Part shown: positions 1 through 5,951 of the stretch, one piece after another | Layout of the letters: each line of letters opens with the position of its first letter | How positions within the stretch are numbered: the first letter of the stretch is position 1 | DNA from: Candidatus Curtissbacteria bacterium RIFCSPHIGHO2_01_FULL_41_11 | Lineage (GTDB): Bacteria > Patescibacteriota > Microgenomatia > Curtissbacterales > GWA2-41-24 | Direction: 5' to 3' | Length of the DNA: 9,571 nucleotides | Assembly (NCBI GenBank): GCA_001776335.1 | Contig: MFAZ01000045.1 | Span: forward strand, 6,204-15,774 | Notes under the pieces: model-generated | The model's input: only the letters and a program-made list of their open reading frames with translations | What the model was told of the DNA's origin: nothing | Databases searched by the model: none | Translations under genes and position numbers: made by a program

Positions 1-1674
1 AGGTGAAGTTAAATCTTCTTTTATCTTGAAATAACTTACATTTCCCGCTTGTTCCTCAACCCTTTCAATGAATCCGCCATTTAAGATATTTGAAGCAAAA
101 TTAATCTTCCCTGAAACATCACTTTTCCCAACTAAATAATAAATAGCGTTCCAGTCCATTAAAAACCGGGCGTTCATGTCTACAATCTCCTCAGGGACTC
201 TCCAGTCGGAAATTAAAGATGATTTCATCAGACCGACCGGTGGATAGAACACTGTCTCCAGCCAAAACATTCCCCATTTCTGATTTTGCGAGAGCGCAGG
301 CTCCAATTGTCCACCGGCAAGCGGCATCTCAAAAGACATCGGCAGAAGCACGTTTAGGGCGGAATCCAAAGTATATGCCCGCCTGTTCTTATCATTTAAA
401 TCAAATTGTGAGGTCAACTTCAGAGGTCGACCGTTTTCAGAAATATAAGGGGCAGAAAGGCTAATCAATTGCAACTTTTCAATAAATCCGCCACCGCGGG
501 CTAGATAAAGATAGGCAAGTGCAAACAACAGGAAACAAATATTCACATAAGTCAAAAGGGCCTTTTTGCTTACTTTAGAAAGCACCGTCCTATGAAATAC
601 TTCTGTTTGTTCAAAAAATGCATAAATTTGTTCGAAAAGAACCGCCATAAGCACACAAGCAGCAAAGGGAGCAAGGAAAAAAAATAGTGCGATTTCTCCT
701 TTTTCAAATTTCAAAACAGGCAGCAAGAGACCAACTAATCCGATTGCAAAAATCAAAAAAAGTATAAAGGGGGAAACTATTTTTACATGCTTTTTTTTAT
801 TAGTGCCCAAGGACAAAATCCAAAGCACAAAAAATATTATTAAAAAAAGCAAGAGTATATACTGATCACCAAACCCCAAAAATTTGTTGCCTAAAACAGG
901 AAGTCTGGAAAAAAATCCTCCCCATGAGTGTTTTAGATAAAATATTAAAGTAGGCAAACCAACCAGAGAAGCGAAAAACAAAAACCAAACGGTCTCCAAA
1001 AATCTTCTCCCTGCCCTAACTCCCATCGGGTTGTAAAAAAAGAGAATTACAACCGAAAGAGGAACTGCAAAGTAAATAAACCCGTAAGGATGCCCAAGTA
1101 GACCCAAACCGCTAATCAAAGTACCCGCATATAAAAAGCGACGGTTGGCGCCTTTTACAAATTTCACCAGTAAGTATACGCTCACTGGCAAAAGTGCTTG
1201 AGTCGCCCAAAAAGGAATGTCGCCAACCCGAACCAAAGAAATATACAAATTGGAAGTTGTCAAAAGAAGAACGGTCAAAAAAACAGCTAAACTCTTATTT
1301 TTAGAAAGCCCAAAGAACAAGAGATAAGAAAAAATGGCAAATATAAAAAAGGTAAACATTGCAAAATATGGGAAAACTTGCACGGGACCAAAAATTTTGG
1401 CAAACGGCGAAAGCAATAAAAAATAAATTGTCGGAAAATCAGACAGGACAGGATTTCCCCCGAACCAGATGTATTTCCACCCCAAAGGCCCCAAAAACTC
1501 GTGCCACCGGCTGATGTAGTAAAGATAAGCCGCACCAGTCGCGCTCTCTGCACCTACCGCCGGATTTTGATTAAAATACCATTTTGAAACATCAAGCAGG
1601 ATTTTTCCGACTACAAAAAGACCTGTTAAGTGCATCAAAATTGAAAGGAGTCCTAAAGTAGGGATTTTCTTCAT
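1..1674 (-). CDS. Multi-spanning membrane protein, putative GT-C-type glycosyltransferase (3' end outside window)
   Basis: The frame is open from ATG at 1674 to the window edge: 558 residues and no stop, so the C-terminus is missing. One N-terminal helix (residues about 6-28) is followed by an extracytoplasmic loop with acidic E43 (AVGAESATGAAY), a WFGGNP motif near 70-75 and a series of hydrophobic helices to about residue 400. A soluble C-terminal part follows, with MPLAGGQ and WLETVFYPP segments like those in the downstream region of the 721-residue paralogue. This architecture is typical of GT-C-fold enzymes and the PTPS_related/YfhO-like membrane families, which move sugars from polyprenyl carriers on the outer face of the membrane. 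The start overlaps the stop of the upstream 88-residue gene (ATGA), implying translational coupling, and no Shine-Dalgarno is visible. The family is inferred by eye from layout and motifs; donor and acceptor are unknown. Confidence 0.72.
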   Translation of the reverse strand, partial: MKKIPTLGLLSILMHLTGLFVVGKILLDVSKWYFNQNPAVGAESATGAAYLYYISRWHEFLGPLGWKYIWFGGNPVLSDFPTIYFLLLSPFAKIFGPVQVFPYFAMFTFFIFAIFSYLLFFGLSKNKSLAVFLTVLLLTTSNLYISLVRVGDIPFWATQALLPVSVYLLVKFVKGANRRFLYAGTLISGLGLLGHPYGFIYFAVPLSVVILFFYNPMGVRAGRRFLETVWFLFFASLVGLPTLIFYLKHSWGGFFSRLPVLGNKFLGFGDQYILLLFLIIFFVLWILSLGTNKKKHVKIVSPFILFLIFAIGLVGLLLPVLKFEKGEIALFFFLAPFAACVLMAVLFEQIYAFFEQTEVFHRTVLSKVSKKALLTYVNICFLLFALAYLYLARGGGFIEKLQLISLSAPYISENGRPLKLTSQFDLNDKNRRAYTLDSALNVLLPMSFEMPLAGGQLEPALSQNQKWGMFWLETVFYPPVGLMKSSLISDWRVPEEIVDMNARFLMDWNAIYYLVGKSDVSGKINFASNILNGGFIERVEEQAGNVSYFKIKEDLTSP

Positions 1675-1937
1675 GAAGTATGGCAGAATTTACAAAGATG
1701 TTGAATTTTTTTGAAATCGAATAAATCGATGAATAAAGAATTCATTTTAAGTATAAAAGCAAATACTCCGGCTAAAATCAGCGGCAAACCAACAGCGGCC
1801 TTAAAAAATAAGTAATAAGTGTTGGCAAAAATCACAAATCCGCTGACGGCTAGAGTTATAGATACAAAAATCCACAGAAAATTTTCTGCCTCCAAAACCA
1901 AAACGGTTATTACGTGGTGCCAGAATGTATGTTTCAT
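1671..1937 (-). CDS. Small membrane protein with C-terminal CxxCH
   Basis: This is an 88-residue protein of no recognised family. An amphipathic N-terminus with three histidines (HTFWHH) is followed by two hydrophobic segments (about residues 19-40 and 45-64). A short basic tail ends in LCKFCHTS, with C82, C85 and H86. It is accepted as a gene because its ATG shares one base with the stop of the upstream 516-residue gene (TAATG) and its TGA overlaps the ATG of the next gene (ATGA). Such double coupling is unlikely for a spurious frame. The tail probably lies in the cytoplasm and could bind metal or form a disulfide. It may be an accessory subunit of the large membrane proteins on either side, but that rests on context alone. 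Confidence 0.7.
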   Translation of the reverse strand: MKHTFWHHVITVLVLEAENFLWIFVSITLAVSGFVIFANTYYLFFKAAVGLPLILAGVFAFILKMNSLFIDLFDFKKIQHLCKFCHTS

Positions 1938-3487
1938 TACTTTTTGATTTTGAAGATCAAATCTCCGCTGTCCGCGAAAACTTTTTGAAAATTGGAATTA
2001 TTCTCAAATTTATCAGAAAAAGGAAAGTCATGATAGTACTCACCCGAGTTCTCCTTGTGAACAACTAAGTAATCAATACCAAAACCTGAAAGTGCAGCAT
2101 AAGAAGACGCCGCATCCTCTCCTTCCCTTACCTCCCAAGCCATTGGTCTCCAGTCGCTTCTCGAAACCTCATCTCTCCCTCCTCGCACTTGCCTAATGTC
2201 AAAAAGTGCATTTAGCCAGAACACACTTGATCCGGATAGAAAAACCGTCTCCTCCGGCCTCACAAGGCTTGCAAGCTCATAAGAAACCTTATACTCGACA
2301 GTGTTTTCAATAGATCTTCTCGGCAACCAAAAATCACGCTTTTGCCAGGCTAAACCCCATCCAGCGGCATAGTAGATAACTGTGATAAGAATTAAAATTC
2401 TGGTTTGAGGAGCAATCTCGAAGTATCCAAAAACATGACGAAGCCAGCTTTCCCTTACTTTCGATTTTTCTTCCAACATATGGTGCTGGCGGAGGCCTGA
2501 GCGAGACTGAGATATAACTTCAAGATCAGTTTCAAGATTAGTCGAGCGTTTTTTGGATACAAGAGACTGCGATAAAATATGACCGGCTAAAAGCGCCACT
2601 CCTACTTCCACCTCGCCCATCCAACTCGTCCAGTCCATCCAAAAATCGAAGTCGGAAATAAATCGAAAAAGAGTCATACTGCCAAAAATAGTTAACCACC
2701 CTAAAACAAACTTTTCATAGAAATTCTTCGGCCTAGCTCGCCACCAAACCAACACAATGACCAAAATAATCGGAACTAATCCTCTTACAAAATTAACAAG
2801 GCCGAAAAAAGCCCCAAATGCCGATTTACCCCCAATTGACGGCGCTCCAAAAATCGTCAAATAGTATCCAGGCCCATACCACAACATGCTTAGAGCCCAA
2901 CCTCCTAATATCACCAATGCTGCCTTTTTGATATTTGCTATTTGATCTTTGCTATTTGATATTGCCAATATCACAAGTCCGACAATTGCAGATATCGATG
3001 CCGTCGTGTTCGTCAAAAGCAAAAAGGTAATAGCCGTCACGGGCAATAATATTTGATATTTGGTATTTGATATTTGATATTTCGCATAAGCCATCAACAC
3101 CCACGGCGTCATTGCCTGCGCCAGAATCGCAGATACCTCACCAAGCCCAAACGCGCTCACCCAATGCCAGGGTAAGATAAAAACTCCGACAAGAACGAAA
3201 ACTCCAATCAAACGTTTCCCTGATAGCTTCCAAGCTAGCAACCCCCAGCCTAAGGCGGTTAAAAACTGGAATAGTAAAACAGCTACGATTGATAGGTCGA
3301 AGAAAGATACAGAAGGTAGTACTTTGTGAAAAACAACCAAAAGTGACGGCACAACCGGTCCGATAAGATATCGAACAGGTGTTGACCCTAAGTACCAATA
3401 CGGATAGTTGTTTGAAAATCCATAAGCTTCAATATATTTGGTTAGCGCTACTGTAATGGGAATAAACGAGGTCTGTGCCGGAAACAT
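1937..3487 (-). CDS. Multi-spanning membrane protein, GT-C/PTPS_related-like, with repeat-derived loop insertions
   Basis: The protein has 516 residues. The N-terminal loop contains YPYWYLGSTP (28-37) and GPVVP (43-47), matching QWYLGHP...FYTPVLP in the 721-residue paralogue. About ten helices follow, then a soluble C-terminal domain (about 385-516) with FLSGSSVFWLNALF. Two features are missing: a first transmembrane helix before residue 1, and an acidic residue in the loop segment FIPITVALTKY, where the paralogue has E69. The start is uncertain. ATG 3487 has no Shine-Dalgarno, an in-frame TAG lies 15 bases upstream of it, and a better-placed ATG at 3509 (AGGA 7 bases upstream) reads another frame. 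Loops at residues 136-147 and 175-186 are encoded by heptamer arrays, and residues 307-359 by an inverted-repeat-bounded segment. It is probably a glycosyltransferase-family paralogue, possibly not catalytic. Confidence 0.75.
   Translation of the reverse strand: MFPAQTSFIPITVALTKYIEAYGFSNNYPYWYLGSTPVRYLIGPVVPSLLVVFHKVLPSVSFFDLSIVAVLLFQFLTALGWGLLAWKLSGKRLIGVFVLVGVFILPWHWVSAFGLGEVSAILAQAMTPWVLMAYAKYQISNTKYQILLPVTAITFLLLTNTTASISAIVGLVILAISNSKDQIANIKKAALVILGGWALSMLWYGPGYYLTIFGAPSIGGKSAFGAFFGLVNFVRGLVPIILVIVLVWWRARPKNFYEKFVLGWLTIFGSMTLFRFISDFDFWMDWTSWMGEVEVGVALLAGHILSQSLVSKKRSTNLETDLEVISQSRSGLRQHHMLEEKSKVRESWLRHVFGYFEIAPQTRILILITVIYYAAGWGLAWQKRDFWLPRRSIENTVEYKVSYELASLVRPEETVFLSGSSVFWLNALFDIRQVRGGRDEVSRSDWRPMAWEVREGEDAASSYAALSGFGIDYLVVHKENSGEYYHDFPFSDKFENNSNFQKVFADSGDLIFKIKK
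2412..2570. mobile_element. MITE-like segment with 23-base imperfect inverted repeats, inside the 516-residue gene
   Basis: The ends 2412-2434 and 2548-2570 are inverted copies. They share a perfect 11-base core (GTATCCAAAAA at 2423-2433 and its complement at 2550-2560) plus outer GCA and TCTC blocks, with a few mismatches and two one-base gaps. The segment is 159 bases, exactly 53 codons. It encodes a charged stretch (residues 307-359) between two membrane helices where the paralogue at 3777-5942 has a much shorter loop. An inner inverted repeat, GCCAGC/GCTGGC, lies at 2443-2448 and 2485-2490. No transposase is encoded and no clear target duplication is seen, only a possible GA on each side. 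It could be a miniature element or a structured repeat fixed in frame. Confidence 0.4.
2519..2542. repeat. 12-base tandem repeat, two copies
   Basis: TTCAAGATCAGT at 2519-2530 is followed directly by TTCAAGATTAGT at 2531-2542 (11 of 12 identical). On the coding strand it gives TNLE-TDLE in the hydrophilic loop of the 516-residue membrane protein, inside the inverted-repeat-bounded segment. Confidence 0.6.
2930..2964. repeat. Heptamer array B inside coding sequence
   Basis: There are five 7-base units on the plus strand: GATATTT, GCTATTT, GATCTTT, GCTATTT and GATATTG. On the coding strand the consensus is AAATATC/AAATAGC. It encodes residues 175-186 of the 516-residue membrane protein, at the end of a hydrophobic helix, giving a polar lysine-bearing loop. 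The period of 7 is not a multiple of 3, so successive units are read in different frames. Confidence 0.75.
3048..3082. repeat. Heptamer array A inside coding sequence
   Basis: There are five 7-base units on the plus strand: AATATTT, GATATTT, GGTATTT, GATATTT and GATATTT. The coding-strand unit is AAATATC. It encodes KYQISNTKYQIL (residues 136-147) in a loop of the 516-residue membrane protein. It has the same orientation, unit and copy number as the array at 2930-2964; the two flank a hairpin of two membrane helices. Confidence 0.85.
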
Positions 3488-3489
3488 AC

Positions 3490-3529
3490 GCCAAAAGCCA
3501 TACTAGCATACTTTGATCCTGTTTTTGGC
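3490..3529. promoter_or_regulatory. Inverted repeat enclosing the candidate RBS and start region of the 516-residue gene
   Basis: GCCAAAA at 3490-3496 and TTTTGGC at 3523-3529 form a perfect 7-base inverted repeat with a 26-base loop. On the minus strand the loop holds AGGA followed 7 bases later by ATG (3509). A transcript could fold so that this site is in the loop, while the annotated ATG (3487) lies just after the stem. A regulatory role is only a possibility. Confidence 0.3.
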
Positions 3530-3532
3530 TAC

Positions 3533-3561
3533 TTGTAATAAACTCTCCCAAGTTTTATATT
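3533..3561 (+). promoter_or_regulatory. Candidate sigma-70-type promoter for the plus-strand small gene
   Basis: TTGTAA (3533-3538) is followed, after a 17-base spacer, by TATATT (3556-3561). Each hexamer is close to the TTGACA/TATAAT consensus. It lies about 100 bases before the ATG at 3657 and is the only well-spaced pair seen in this divergent region. Confidence 0.3.
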
Positions 3562-3627
3562 GCAGACACTACACCTCCTGCCTTAACACATCTTGCGATA
3601 AACGAAGCTGCCACAATTCATATTGAC

Positions 3628-3655
3628 TAATCACTAGTCACTATGCACTAATCAC
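3628..3655. repeat. Heptamer array D at the start of the plus-strand gene
   Basis: There are four 7-base units, TAATCAC, TAGTCAC, TATGCAC and TAATCAC, followed by a diverging unit TATGCTT that supplies the ATG at 3657. A degenerate unit TATTGAC precedes the array at 3621. The units have the same period, phase and orientation as the array at 7368-7395, with core CACTA, so both belong to one repeat family. Confidence 0.8.
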
Positions 3656-3656
3656 T

Positions 3657-3911
3657 ATGCTTCTTTACTGGGGAATTTTTACTGTTGGCTTCTTTTTTGG
3701 CAGCATTCTGGCGTATGTCATGTTTGCTCCAAAAAATCCCGAGCAAGATATAGATTACAAGTCTTTTTCCGAGTCTCTAGGCACCAGCAACCTGGCTTCC
3801 ACTTTTCCTAAAGGGGATTTTAATATTAAAAAGTCTTTTGACAATAAACCCAAGAGTAAAGACAGTCAAAATATAGCCGAGATAGACACCAAATGGCTTC
3901 GAGTAAACTAA
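3657..3911 (+). CDS. Putative small single-pass membrane protein, convergent with the 721-residue gene
   Basis: This 84-residue frame is the only plus-strand reading that looks like a real protein. A hydrophobic helix (residues about 4-24, with YWGIFTVGFFFGSILAYV) is followed by APKNPEQD and a charged, lysine- and aspartate-rich tail. That layout fits a small membrane-anchored protein with a cytoplasmic tail. No family is recognised. The first 40 codons lie outside other genes; the rest, from 3777, run antisense to the 3' end of the 721-residue gene. The tail may therefore be random read-through after loss of an original stop. The ATG lies at the edge of a heptamer array, no Shine-Dalgarno is seen, and TGA closes the frame upstream. 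A candidate promoter sits at 3533-3561. A decayed or spurious frame remains possible. Confidence 0.5.
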   Translation: MLLYWGIFTVGFFFGSILAYVMFAPKNPEQDIDYKSFSESLGTSNLASTFPKGDFNIKKSFDNKPKSKDSQNIAEIDTKWLRVN

Positions 3912-5942
3912 CTCCACATTAAATTTTCCCGGATTTTTGGGAACCAAAACTAAAAAATCAAAAGAGTCTTTAAATTTACGGAAATCCCCACCCCTCACCT
4001 TCCAACCCGCATCATAGGTTTGTTGAACTAAAACTCCTTCTCCCTCACCAACCTCACCGCTGATTTTGTACTTACTATCGGAAATCCTCTCAAAATCAAT
4101 CTTTTTATCCGCATTTTTCTCAATCGCCGAAACATAAGCAAAAATCGGTCCACTGTCAATTGCGTTTTTGGCCTTTTTAATTGATTTAATTTCATCTACT
4201 TTAACCAACTTTGCCATCGAATCGTTCGCAAGTGGTACGGAGTAATAAACATCTCCCCTATCTTCACCCACCTTGGTCATTACATTACTGAACTTACGCT
4301 CATCCATCTTATAATCTTTATATATCTCGCCGGATCCCACCCCTGTGTAAACCAACTTTCCGATATTCGCTATCTTCAAAAGAGCCAGGCCTATTTGCGG
4401 ATCTGATCCGAATGTCAGCTGCCAGTAAAAGTGGTCTGGCCAAAAGTTCGTGGAAGATTGAAAAAGCGCGCCCCTAAGCTGAGGCGTTGGCACAAAGTAA
4501 TTTAACCAAAAACCATAATTACCGGGTGCCAGTACCCTTTGGTCAGTACCGCGTGTTAACTCCCACAGCTTCTGGGATACTCTAAACTCAGGAGTATTTT
4601 CTACTGCTTGAATCTGACTTTTGGAAATAGATTCGGTGTATTTTGGCAACCGCGCGATAAGGTCCATCCCAAAAAAAATAATAAATCCTGCTGGAATAAT
4701 GAAAATAATTGAAGCAAAAGTAACTGTTACATATTTTAAGGCTCCTTTTCCAAACGCGCTAACCCAAAGAAATAATCTCGACACTAAAACTCCAAAAAGT
4801 AAGGCCAGTGCCATATCAGCTTCGGTATTTAAACGCAGGGCCTGCGGTGCGTATTCCAACCTACTGTCTCCGGAAGCATAGTAAACATAAACAATCCCAA
4901 AAATTATCACGAACCAGTAAATAGCAAAGGGTAATCCTACAATTTTCCTGGCAAATTTTTTGAGAAGTAAAAATGAAACTCCAAAAATGAATATCATCAC
5001 CAGAAAACCCCACGGAATAAGCGCCAGCCAATTATTAAGGGCATCACTTCCTTCGCTGAAAAACGTCGACATAAACTGCAGGTTATACCAGAATGCAATG
5101 AGTCCAAAAGTCATAAAACCAAGATAGAGCACGTTTTTAAAAACAGAAATAAACTCACTCTTCCCCTCAATGAGTTCCGCAAGAACCATCGAAAATACTA
5201 AAATCCCTGCCACCCACAAAGCAATTGCGTTGGTAAGCGCACAAAGAGCTAAAAAAATACTTGTTAAAAGAAGGTCAACAAATCCCCTTCTCTCAAAATA
5301 ACGGGAAAGAAAAAAACCAAAAAGAGGAATAAAAACCAAAGAAAGCGTATGCGGTCCCTCTCCCCACCTTACAAGAATTGCAAATCTTCTCGGCTCCAGC
5401 CCCGCAGAAAGAGTGTCGTTTGCAATTCCCGAAGCAATAAATGCCATAACTGATGGCAGAAAACTGTAAAAAAGTGCCGCAACCATTGCTCCGCTTTTAC
5501 TTTTAGAAACCTGCCAAACGAAAAAGAAAAGAGAGACAGGAACGAAAATGTAAGCCGTACCCGTAATAACCCGATAAGCATGCCCAAAGCTAAACCCTAA
5601 TAAGTTGTGAAGAAAAAGTTCCAAAGCCGGCAACACCGGAGTATAAAAGACACTCCATGGATGCCCCAAATACCACTGTGGTTGCCAACCTGATCCGTTC
5701 TCAGACCAAAATTTGGCCATCTGAATATAAGATATTTCGATAGAACCCATATTCTGGCTAAAATCCCCAATGAACCAGAAGCGAACAAGTAGATAATTTA
5801 AATAAGCGATACCGAAAACAACAACAAATACAATTATTATGTTTTGGAGAAACCCCAAGACATTCTCCGCCTTCAAAAGCTGACCGGTTTCAACCTGTGT
5901 AGTAAGTCGAGTCAAATCCTGACTTTCAGTTTGATCTTCCAT
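3777..5942 (-). CDS. Multi-spanning membrane protein, GT-C/PTPS_related-like putative glycosyltransferase
   Basis: At 721 residues this is the most complete family member in the window. A cytoplasmic tail of about 30 residues precedes the first helix (31-57). The next loop contains GSIEISY with E69, WYLGHP (90-95) and FYTPVLP (99-105), then about ten helices to residue 430. The extracytoplasmic C-terminal region ends in a beta-type module, with DAGWKVRG (644-651) and VPKNPGKFNVELVY, as in YfhO-like and PTPS_related proteins. A last helix (about 684-702) and a basic tail follow. Such proteins are thought to transfer sugars from polyprenyl phosphates outside the membrane; the acidic loop residue is the expected catalytic base. 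The start lies 9 bases after the 466-residue gene, without a Shine-Dalgarno, so coupling is likely. The last 135 bases overlap the convergent plus-strand frame. Substrate unknown. Confidence 0.82.
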   Translation of the reverse strand: MEDQTESQDLTRLTTQVETGQLLKAENVLGFLQNIIIVFVVVFGIAYLNYLLVRFWFIGDFSQNMGSIEISYIQMAKFWSENGSGWQPQWYLGHPWSVFYTPVLPALELFLHNLLGFSFGHAYRVITGTAYIFVPVSLFFFVWQVSKSKSGAMVAALFYSFLPSVMAFIASGIANDTLSAGLEPRRFAILVRWGEGPHTLSLVFIPLFGFFLSRYFERRGFVDLLLTSIFLALCALTNAIALWVAGILVFSMVLAELIEGKSEFISVFKNVLYLGFMTFGLIAFWYNLQFMSTFFSEGSDALNNWLALIPWGFLVMIFIFGVSFLLLKKFARKIVGLPFAIYWFVIIFGIVYVYYASGDSRLEYAPQALRLNTEADMALALLFGVLVSRLFLWVSAFGKGALKYVTVTFASIIFIIPAGFIIFFGMDLIARLPKYTESISKSQIQAVENTPEFRVSQKLWELTRGTDQRVLAPGNYGFWLNYFVPTPQLRGALFQSSTNFWPDHFYWQLTFGSDPQIGLALLKIANIGKLVYTGVGSGEIYKDYKMDERKFSNVMTKVGEDRGDVYYSVPLANDSMAKLVKVDEIKSIKKAKNAIDSGPIFAYVSAIEKNADKKIDFERISDSKYKISGEVGEGEGVLVQQTYDAGWKVRGGDFRKFKDSFDFLVLVPKNPGKFNVELVYSKPFGVYLGYILTVFTLGFIVKRLFNIKIPFRKSGSQVAGA

Positions 5943-5951
5943 TTTAAATTA

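Larger units (their letters stand above)
3488..3656. other. Divergent intergenic region without a recognised gene
   Basis: This stretch lies between the minus-strand 516-residue gene and the plus-strand small membrane gene, so it should hold promoters for both. It contains a 7-base inverted repeat near the minus-strand start, a candidate plus-strand promoter at 3533-3561, a strong minus-strand Shine-Dalgarno-like AGGAGG (3579-3574) that leads only to a four-codon GTG frame, and a heptamer array at 3628-3655. No conserved RNA was recognised. The orphan AGGAGG may be the remnant of a lost gene start. Confidence 0.6.

Noticed and set aside
219..464. Plus-strand 81-codon open frame
   Set aside because: It lies wholly antisense to the well-supported membrane protein at 1-1674 and has no protein-like features; it is a shadow frame.
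1671..1690. CxxCH in the 88-residue protein as a c-type heme site
   Set aside because: The motif is at the extreme C-terminus, probably cytoplasmic, in a likely CPR organism without expected cytochrome c maturation. Metal or thiol chemistry is more plausible.
2443..2490. GCCAGC/GCTGGC hairpin as a transcription terminator
   Set aside because: It lies in the middle of a coding sequence with no following T-run on either strand.
3555..3582. Strong AGGAGG with a GTG 4 bases downstream as a gene start
   Set aside because: The frame GTG-TCT-GCA-ATA ends at TAA after four codons. No longer frame uses this site, so it is noted only as an orphan signal.
3511..3624. Plus-strand cysteine-rich short frame resembling a lipoprotein signal (LILFLATC)
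   Set aside because: It has no ATG, has an in-frame TAG shortly before, and lacks the basic residues that precede a true lipobox; most likely chance.
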